Part shown: one piece after another, positions 58,923-64,000 of the stretch
How positions within the stretch are numbered: position 1 is the first letter of the stretch
How the letters are laid out: each line of letters begins with the position of its first letter
Assembly (NCBI GenBank): GCA_002428015.1
Contig: DIZW01000033.1
Location: forward strand, 7,144 to 71,143
DNA: 64,000 bases
Source: Oxalobacteraceae bacterium UBA6018
GTDB lineage: Bacteria; Pseudomonadota; Gammaproteobacteria; Burkholderiales; Burkholderiaceae_D
Direction of reading: 5' to 3'
Position numbers and translations under genes: made by a program
The notes under the pieces: model-generated
Told to the model about the DNA's origin: nothing
Database searches by the model: none
What the model saw: only the letters and a program-made list of their open reading frames with translations

Positions 58923-59229
58923 GCATTGGACGACGCCCAAAGGTGCAGGGTCGGCGCGAACCGACGAGATAGAAAACTGGATTACGAAGCACGGACAGCG
59001 GGCACAGCCGACACTCGTGCTCGATGACCATGACCGCGGCTGGGGCCTTCTCGAATCGTCCTTGGACCTGAAAGGCCTCGTAGTTTTGTGCGAGCCCTGG
59101 GTTGGATTTATTGCTGACACGCTCGATAGTGCGCAGAGGTCACTCCGAGCACAGATGGCGCCTGGGGCTCCGTTGAAGATACGTCCATTGTGGCGCGCAA
59201 GGAAAAAACGAAGAAAAGACAGCGACTGA
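58831..59229 (+). CDS. HAD-like phosphatase domain protein, N-terminally truncated
   Basis: A 132-residue reading. The block DEIENWITKHGQRAQPTLVLDD followed by a hydrophobic LKGLVVLCEPWVG fits the C-terminal half of HAD-type domains found in RNA-repair-like proteins (HAD_SAK). The usual N-terminal catalytic DxDGVL block is missing, and a better ribosome site lies upstream in another frame. So it looks like a decayed gene. The Lys/Arg-rich tail (RARKKRRKDSD) is unusual. Confidence 0.4.
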   Translation: MRKAPTYLTRVQMQEIFRRTGLEFVADNMHKHWTTPKGAGSARTDEIENWITKHGQRAQPTLVLDDHDRGWGLLESSLDLKGLVVLCEPWVGFIADTLDSAQRSLRAQMAPGAPLKIRPLWRARKKRRKDSD

Positions 59230-59283
59230 ATTTAGTATCTTGGGGCGACGAAGTGCAGGAAAAAACTCCGGACAACGAAACGC

Positions 59284-59470
59284 TTACAATTGAAAGCCGC
59301 GCATGACACCTCCCCCCGCACTGAGCCCAAGTCCCTTGCGATGTTGGCCATAGTCAACATTACACCGAGTGTTGACATTGGCAGCAAAAGAACGGCGGTG
59401 AGCGAGTTGAGAGTGGTCAGTGCAGTCTAGGATGCGCAAACGAACAGAAGCATTTCTCCGCGTCCCCATC
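59284..59470 (-). pseudogene. Decayed membrane-protein gene, copy 1
   Basis: The minus strand between about 59284 and 59470 aligns base by base with 61355-61475 (shared stretch AGCAAAAGAACGGCGG). In the frame ALTTLNSLTAVLLLP..., which is broken by stops, it encodes the same membrane-protein fragment as copy 2. Both copies are interrupted, this one more heavily. Confidence 0.4.
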
Positions 59471-59646
59471 GTTCAGCCCGTGTTCGAGAAGAACGCTAGC
59501 GTGGCTTACGCCGGCGCGCTGGCTCTGGTCAATGGAGCGCAAGCCATCATTACTCATACCGTCACGGTGCCGGGGCTGGTTCGCATGAATTGACGGGTTT
59601 CGTCTCGCAGCAATTCGCGGCGCATCATACTAACCACACCCAAAGT

Positions 59647-60021
59647 TTATTCTTTCTTTTTCATCAGACCGGCCAATGTGGCAAACGGATTGTGGGTTGC
59701 CGGCGCGACCTCGGCCGATTTCAGACCAGGACCCCGGTCGGCCTCAAGATAACGCGAGTGTTCGTTATCGTGGCAGTAAAGGCACAGCAATTCCCAGTTA
59801 CTGCCATCAGGCGGATTGTTGTTATGATTGTGGTCACGATGGTGCACCGTCAGTTGCGACACATTGGTATGCGTGAATTCGCGCATGCAGCGCCCGCACA
59901 CCCACGGATACATTTTCAGCGACCGCTCGCGATAGCCCTGCTCGCGTTGGTCGGCCGCGCGCCGTGCGTCGGCCACAATTTTGTCCAGCCGCGCGGTGTC
60001 CGGTTTTTTCCCAATGCTCAT
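59647..60021 (-). CDS. yajD: YajD-family HNH nuclease
   Basis: A 124-residue HNH endonuclease domain protein like E. coli YajD. It has two zinc-binding Cys pairs (CGRC and CLYC) around the core VHHRDHNHNNNP...NWELLCLYCHDNEH. The tail is SAEVAPATHNPFATLAGLMK. ATG 60021 was taken as start. HNH proteins of this type are often core chromosomal genes but also occur in mobile DNA. It lies between decayed fragments. Confidence 0.85.
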   Translation of the reverse strand: MSIGKKPDTARLDKIVADARRAADQREQGYRERSLKMYPWVCGRCMREFTHTNVSQLTVHHRDHNHNNNPPDGSNWELLCLYCHDNEHSRYLEADRGPGLKSAEVAPATHNPFATLAGLMKKKE

Positions 60022-60357
60022 GCTTACTTCCTTCCGTTGCTGTTACTTGTTGGCTGGCAGCGCCCACTGGAGGAGGCGCTCGATTATATTGGGCCTAACC
60101 GACAGATGGTGTTCTTCCAGCTTTGTAGACTGCAGGAGCTCTGCTGATTGTACTCGACAGCGTACTGGCGTCGGCGGCACGGCCGCTGGCGCCCCAAAGC
60201 AGTTATTAGGTAAAAGCACCAGACTCTGCGAGGGTGGAAGACTTGGCGGTACTCGGTGCTTGACGTGCCACCAGCCATTTCGCGACAATTCGCCGGACCG
60301 CAGACGCTCGTTTCTACGCGCACGCCTTGGCCAACCGATTTTGAAGGACACGCAAGC
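60022..60357. other. Intergenic region, no gene seen
   Basis: A 336-base gap between the divergent YajD gene and the next hypothetical gene. Readings on both strands are shadows of each other, with no family resemblance. I saw no strong promoter or terminator. Confidence 0.4.
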
Positions 60358-61068
60358 ATGACCCAACACCAGTTTGACTCCAAAGGCCTGCGCGCTGAGC
60401 TACGCGCCCTACCCCGCGGCCCCCTTCTCCTTATTGCCGAGCGGGCCATCGAACTCGTATCCCACGACCAATTAGCCGCGCTGCTGGGCGATATCATTCA
60501 AGTCAACGCATACGCGACCGCCACCGACACCAACTCAGTCGACGCCGCGCCCAACGGTATGGCATTGCTGCTCGACGAGGTACGCTCGTTTCAGTACGCT
60601 GCCATGGACGGAGAGTTCTACGAGCACGTTGAAATCAATAACAAGGGGCGGCGAGAACAGTCAGCAGGCACTGATGCATTTATTGCTGAATTCGACCGCC
60701 TGATGCGCAAGAGCGTCAGAGCTATGGCAGTGGGTACTGAGCCGGGACTACGCGATGGCCTTGGGCATGGATTGCGTGATTGCTTCGAGCTGCTGTTTGC
60801 GTTGCTCCGTCACATCGACGAAGGGAACGACGACGTGCTGTTTTTTGCGGACGATGGCAGCTCGCTCGACGTTGGGGTCAATTGGCGCGTGGTGCTGCCG
60901 GCGTATTTCGCGTGCCTGGCGAGGGCAGAGGCGTCGTCACCGGAAGCGTTTGCGCGTGCCGTTGACGAGACCATCGAAGAGTTTGCCGAGCACGACCGGC
61001 TACGTTATGTGGACGCAGCACGCGCTGTCGCCAATGACGCGCAACGTGTTGCAATGATGGGAATGTGA
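60358..61068 (+). CDS. Hypothetical protein
   Basis: A 236-residue soluble acidic protein, MTQHQFDSKGLRAELRALPR at the start and rich in Ala, Asp and Glu. Blocks such as YEHVEINNKGRREQSAGTDA and DDVLFFADDGSSLDVGVNW are well-formed, so it is probably a real gene. ATG 60358 was chosen because the reading from 60256 adds a poor stretch. No signal peptide or membrane helix. I do not recognise the family. It ends where the decayed region begins. Confidence 0.6.
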   Translation: MTQHQFDSKGLRAELRALPRGPLLLIAERAIELVSHDQLAALLGDIIQVNAYATATDTNSVDAAPNGMALLLDEVRSFQYAAMDGEFYEHVEINNKGRREQSAGTDAFIAEFDRLMRKSVRAMAVGTEPGLRDGLGHGLRDCFELLFALLRHIDEGNDDVLFFADDGSSLDVGVNWRVVLPAYFACLARAEASSPEAFARAVDETIEEFAEHDRLRYVDAARAVANDAQRVAMMGM

Positions 61069-61701
61069 CGCGCTGGCAGTGTGATGCGTGCACGGTATGT
61101 ACTTTGTGCCATGTCTTCTTACCGAAAATGGCATCGCAACGGGCGTACCCCAATGGTCTCGCCGAGAACCGCACTCGCCTACGGCTCCTTTATCCCATCG
61201 TCATAGTGCCCCCGTATAGTCTAGGAGAACGCCTCCGTGGCCACGCTAGTCGAGCAGTCGCCAGCACGAAGACAAGGAACAGACACCGAGCGATTGCAGC
61301 GGCAACCTGAAAGCCATCCATTGGGACGTCCCACGCATTGAGCACCACGTCGCTGGAGAAGATGGCCACAGTCAGCATCACGTCGAGTCTTGGCCTTGCC
61401 TGCCAGCAAAAGAACGGCGGCGAGCGGGTCGAGGGAGGTCAGTGCCGACAAGGATGCGCGGACAAACATTGGCATTCCACCGTAGTCCCAACTCAGCCCG
61501 CGTTCGAGCAGAAGCGAGTGTGGATGACGCCGGGGCCGGCCAGGCATGCGCCGGCTTGGTCGACGCACCCCGTTAGTCAGCGAGAACCAGCCCCGGCGCC
61601 GTGACGGCTCGAGGCATGAAGTGTAAATGACGCTAGCGGTGACCGGCAGGTATCGCCCCATTTCAGACATCGGAAGACGGATTTTTCTGAGCCTCCGGGA
61701 G
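61069..61701. other. Decayed region between the hypothetical gene and the DUF1648-like gene
   Basis: This stretch contains the broken membrane-protein gene (61190-61490, minus), and otherwise only short readings without family character. Confidence 0.4.
61190..61490 (-). pseudogene. Frameshifted membrane-protein gene, copy 2
   Basis: On the minus strand one frame reads MFVRASLSALTSLDPLAAVL and on to LLAGKA; the next frame continues MLTVAIFSSDVVLNAWDVPM and AAAIARCLFLVFVLATARLA. The two join at about 61385-61400 by a single-base shift and make one hydrophobic protein with two to three helices. It is therefore a frameshifted membrane-protein gene. Copy 1 lies at 59284-59470. Confidence 0.5.
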
Positions 61702-62034
61702 CTACGAACCCTTCACATAGAGTGCTATCAACAGCTGAATTACCAGCTGAATTAGGAGAACATTCGAAAGCCGCGCTCGGGCAGTGTCAGTAAGTTGGCG
61801 TTTCGTAGCAAACCCTTGAGGGAAAAACGAAGCCACAAACCAAATTGTCAGCGCAACAATTGGATTTGTCAGATGAATTGCTAAACTGCCGACCCAGGCA
61901 TCTGGACGGTTGTCTGGCCCCCAGTGTATTGCTACTTGGCCTCCGCTCGGCATTTGGTAAATCGCGAATGCCGCAGCGGCAAATATTACAGCCACTAGGA
62001 GCCCATTAAACATGGGGGCAAGGCGGCAACTCAT
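61702..62034 (-). CDS. DUF1648-like small membrane protein
   Basis: A 110-residue protein with three hydrophobic helices. VAIHWGPDNRPDAWVGS resembles the conserved block of the SdpI/DUF1648 family (an 'IPxHW..xG..D' type pattern). SdpI proteins are immunity or sensor proteins, but this short form lacks the second half and the role is open. ATG 62034 was taken; a second Met lies eight codons inside. Confidence 0.6.
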   Translation of the reverse strand: MSCRLAPMFNGLLVAVIFAAAAFAIYQMPSGGQVAIHWGPDNRPDAWVGSLAIHLTNPIVALTIWFVASFFPQGFATKRQLTDTARARLSNVLLIQLVIQLLIALYVKGS

Positions 62035-62197
62035 ACGCGTCTGTTCATCTGTTGTTTGTTATGACTGCTTTAGCCGTTCTTGGCCTTTAGGCTCAGCATA
62101 GCATATTGTTGAAATGAAAAATCTCACGAACCGTCACGACCGGCTGCAAGCGCCCCGTTGCGGACCTTCGCCAAAAAGGCGCTCAAATCACCAGACT

Positions 62198-62935
62198 CTA
62201 AGCGACTTTCACCGCAAGGGGTGCACGTAGTAAGAAACGAGGTCCTTTCCGCAGTCGCCCATGAAGCGCGCGACAATCACGCTCGGCCGGCACATCTACG
62301 CATTTGTACCTTTTATTTTCAACCATTTCAAACGCCTTGAAGGCGGGTCTTGCTTTTGAGATTTTTACAGGTGTCTCTTGAGGAAGAATGAACGGTGCCA
62401 AATCGAGAGGCGAGAAAACGCATTTCGACCCAATTATTACCTCACGTAGCTGTATGCTAATACCAAAGGGAATATGATACATCGGCAACTTCGGACCATC
62501 TAATAGTACAATTGCTCTTAGTTCTTTCTCGTAGCTCCATTCTTGAGCTTTGTGATAGAGAATCTCGCCAATAAATTGCGTACCATTTGCGTCTCCCTCT
62601 TCAATAGGCGACAGCAATCTTGAGTCGACATACTGTACGTAACCAATATAATCATCGTTCACATCAAATCCTAAACAGACTCCTTCATGCTTATTAGCGT
62701 AGTGCGCCCACATTACGGGGCTTCTCCAGTTATCGCTAAAGCAAATCAGCCCAAATTTTTCATTTGCTGTTTGAGCAAAAGCCTTCGAGCGCTGTCGCGC
62801 CGCTCTGTCACCAGCATCATGACAACCAAGCTCAAAAGGGGCGTTAAGGTCGCAGAATCTTGATACCTTCATGCGCTGCTCAAAAAAAATATGCTTTAAC
62901 GCAATTTCAATTGAAGTCATGTAGTAAACGCGCAT
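62198..62935 (-). CDS. DUF2971 domain protein
   Basis: A 245-residue protein of the DUF2971 family. Typical blocks are GLICFSDNWRSPVMWAHYAN and HEGVCLGFDV near residues 65-95, followed by ILYHKAQEWSYEKELRA. DUF2971 proteins are frequent near defence and mobile genes; their function is unknown. ATG 62935 fits the start (MRVYYMTSIEIA); the ATG three codons before is an alternative. The sequence is A/T-rich like the rest of the island. Confidence 0.75.
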   Translation of the reverse strand: MRVYYMTSIEIALKHIFFEQRMKVSRFCDLNAPFELGCHDAGDRAARQRSKAFAQTANEKFGLICFSDNWRSPVMWAHYANKHEGVCLGFDVNDDYIGYVQYVDSRLLSPIEEGDANGTQFIGEILYHKAQEWSYEKELRAIVLLDGPKLPMYHIPFGISIQLREVIIGSKCVFSPLDLAPFILPQETPVKISKARPAFKAFEMVENKRYKCVDVPAERDCRALHGRLRKGPRFLLRAPLAVKVA

Positions 62936-62989
62936 ATCTCGCAATTTCTATAGGCTTATCAATCAAAGGCCATTACCAGCCGAATTTGG

Positions 62990-63298
62990 TCAGCTACCGG
63001 GCAGCTGTATTTCTTGTTGAATTTGACTCGGGACGTTCGTCCACGTAGTCTTGCTGTCCAAGAGCAGCCGCACATCCATTTCTTCTTCGATTACTTGGCG
63101 GACGTGAGCAAACCAGTGGACCAAGCGTTTGTCGTTCTTCGTATCAAATTTAAACGCTCCGAAATCATTGTCCCAGTAAACCCCGGCCGCAGCACGATAC
63201 ACATGTTGATAAGAAGGTTTTCCACCGCCGTCCAGCCTCACGATGAGGAGCGAATCGGCAATTGCAAACTCGATGTTCGATACCGTTTCTAAGTTCAT
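62990..63298 (-). CDS. Small hypothetical protein, possibly immunity-like
   Basis: A 102-residue protein MNLETVSNIEFAIADSLLIV... ending QIQQEIQLPGS. The aromatic-rich centre (YRAAAGVYWDNDFGAFKFD) and size are like those of orphan immunity proteins. No close family recognised. It lies 54 bases before the DUF2971 gene, on the same strand. Confidence 0.55.
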   Translation of the reverse strand: MNLETVSNIEFAIADSLLIVRLDGGGKPSYQHVYRAAAGVYWDNDFGAFKFDTKNDKRLVHWFAHVRQVIEEEMDVRLLLDSKTTWTNVPSQIQQEIQLPGS

Positions 63299-63353
63299 CA
63301 GCTATGGCTCCGTAGGTCCGTTCTTGGTCGAAAGCCGCAGAGCGACTTTACGC

Positions 63354-63776
63354 TTACGCACCCGCAAATCCTTCTAATCCTTGGCTAAAGCAAAGGTAGT
63401 CAAACGAGGTCTGTTCTAGCCGTTCTTTGAGCGCGGGACTTGCAAAATAATACTCGTCATTCATCGTTAAAAGACGCAGCCCAGTGACGTCAAGGTCGTT
63501 GATTTGTTCTGATGTGAAATACTGCCGGACCTGGACGCGAACATGTGTCCGAAATTCCCTACCTGACGGCCGGTCAAACAATACAACATCTTCGCAAACG
63601 ATTCGTTCAACATCATATTCAATCAGGAACTCTGCCAGTTTTCGCTCTACAAGTAGGTAGCCGTACCCCGGTAAAAAAGGACCTATTTCGGCAGCCTCCA
63701 GGAGCTGGAAGCGGCCGTCGTCTAATTCAAACAATCGAACTGCAGGCAGGCGGCTCTCGATTAAGAATGGAAGCAT
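63354..63776 (-). CDS. Small hypothetical protein, possibly immunity-like
   Basis: A 140-residue protein. MLPFLIESRLPAVRLFELDD is the start, and the C-terminal half (TSEQINDLDVTGLRLLTMND) resembles the general shape of small toxin-immunity proteins. The earlier ATG at 63851 would extend into the next reading, so ATG 63776 is preferred. No family can be named with confidence. Confidence 0.55.
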   Translation of the reverse strand: MLPFLIESRLPAVRLFELDDGRFQLLEAAEIGPFLPGYGYLLVERKLAEFLIEYDVERIVCEDVVLFDRPSGREFRTHVRVQVRQYFTSEQINDLDVTGLRLLTMNDEYYFASPALKERLEQTSFDYLCFSQGLEGFAGA

Positions 63777-63843
63777 CAATCGTACCTTGATTATTAAATT
63801 GGGCCGTCCGCTCGTGGCCGAACTCGGCCGGCGGCATCGAGCA

Positions 63844-64000
63844 CTAACCACTACACACGAAGTACCCTCTGTTCAATTTTCTGCCTTGTGACTTCTGCCA
63901 GAAGAACACTCCATCTTCGCCTTTGGCGGTCATGCGCTTTCCCTGACAAAGTGCTGTTACATTGCCCGGCCCGGCGGGGGCTCTATGCCGTTTACAGTGG
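63844..64000 (-). CDS. C-terminal end of an unknown gene
   Basis: The minus-strand reading enters from the right edge and stops at TAG 63844-63846, giving 51 residues (…KGEDGVFFWQKSQGRKLNRG, then YFVCSG). It has no internal stops and an ordered composition. It precedes two small genes in the same orientation, so it could be the C-terminal part of a larger protein of the same unit. Function unknown. Confidence 0.4.
   Translation of the reverse strand, partial: HCKRHRAPAGPGNVTALCQGKRMTAKGEDGVFFWQKSQGRKLNRGYFVCSG

Noticed and set aside
59432..59593. A 53-residue plus-strand reading after the decayed membrane-protein copy
   Set aside because: It overlaps the decayed gene on the other strand and has no ribosome site or known family.
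1..64000. CRISPR arrays, complete insertion sequences, rRNA genes
   Set aside because: No regularly spaced repeats, no transposase with terminal inverted repeats and no rRNA sequence was seen. Riboswitch folds were not tested by computation.

Overview
The window is chromosomal DNA of a high-GC Gram-negative bacterium, most likely a betaproteobacterium of the Oxalobacteraceae (Massilia/Duganella-like). The basis is GC-rich codon use, the full set of exosortase A (XrtA/PEP-CTERM) families typical of that group, and the type of palindromic repeats between genes. No database search was possible, so the taxonomic call is inference.

Region 1 (1-8150): the end of a BNR/sialidase-like gene with a MoaD-like partner, a small hypothetical gene, the TPR lipoprotein prsT, two tandem LuxI-like PEP-CTERM-associated acyltransferases, a ThiF/E1-like protein, and one PEP-CTERM protein. 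The PEP-CTERM gene has a sigma-54 promoter and two upstream boxes. Its sorting signal is out of frame by one base, and two near-identical terminators follow it. Region 2 (8180-13010, minus strand): a palindromic repeat, then a four-gene operon (Cys-rich GYWKNHP protein, PqqD-like, HprK-related kinase A, nucleotidyltransferase), the polysaccharide export lipoprotein and a trypsin-like protease.

Region 3 (13487-26379): the core XrtA operon, running chain-length determinant, tyrosine autokinase, outer-membrane protein, ATPase, polysaccharide deacetylase, FemAB-like protein, glycosyltransferase, exosortase A, glycosyltransferase, asparagine-synthase-like amidotransferase. Region 4 (26498-30290): an AT-rich foreign acyltransferase, a 38-codon acyltransferase remnant, and UDP-glucose dehydrogenase with a nucleotide-sugar epimerase. 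Region 5 (30644-46832): a second sugar-assembly block (three glycosyltransferases, an O-ligase/polymerase, two deacetylases, an N-acyltransferase, a pyruvyltransferase). It continues into an ACP-centred module: AMP-forming ligase, PLP decarboxylase, aminotransferase-like protein, GNAT, ACP and two alpha/beta hydrolases. Region 6 (46829-55344): a second palindromic element, a beta-helix protein, the PrsR/PrsK two-component system, the initiating sugar transferase and an N-acyltransferase paralogue.

Region 7 (about 56090-64000) is different: lower GC, decayed genes and defence or immunity-like genes. It begins at a 50-bp 3' fragment of a tRNA-Arg(CCG) gene, the classic footprint of an integrated island. 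It holds an AbiE toxin-antitoxin pair, a truncated HAD protein, a YajD-type HNH nuclease, two decayed copies of one membrane-protein gene, a DUF1648-like protein, a DUF2971 protein and small orphan genes.

Working model: the operons of regions 3, 5 and 6 make, modify, polymerise and export an exopolysaccharide; exosortase A processes PEP-CTERM proteins that accompany it. PrsK/PrsR with sigma-54 probably switches on the PEP-CTERM gene. A shared upstream box (TGTCGR-N6-TTACA, three copies) suggests the GYWKNHP/PqqD/HprK operon is in the same regulon.
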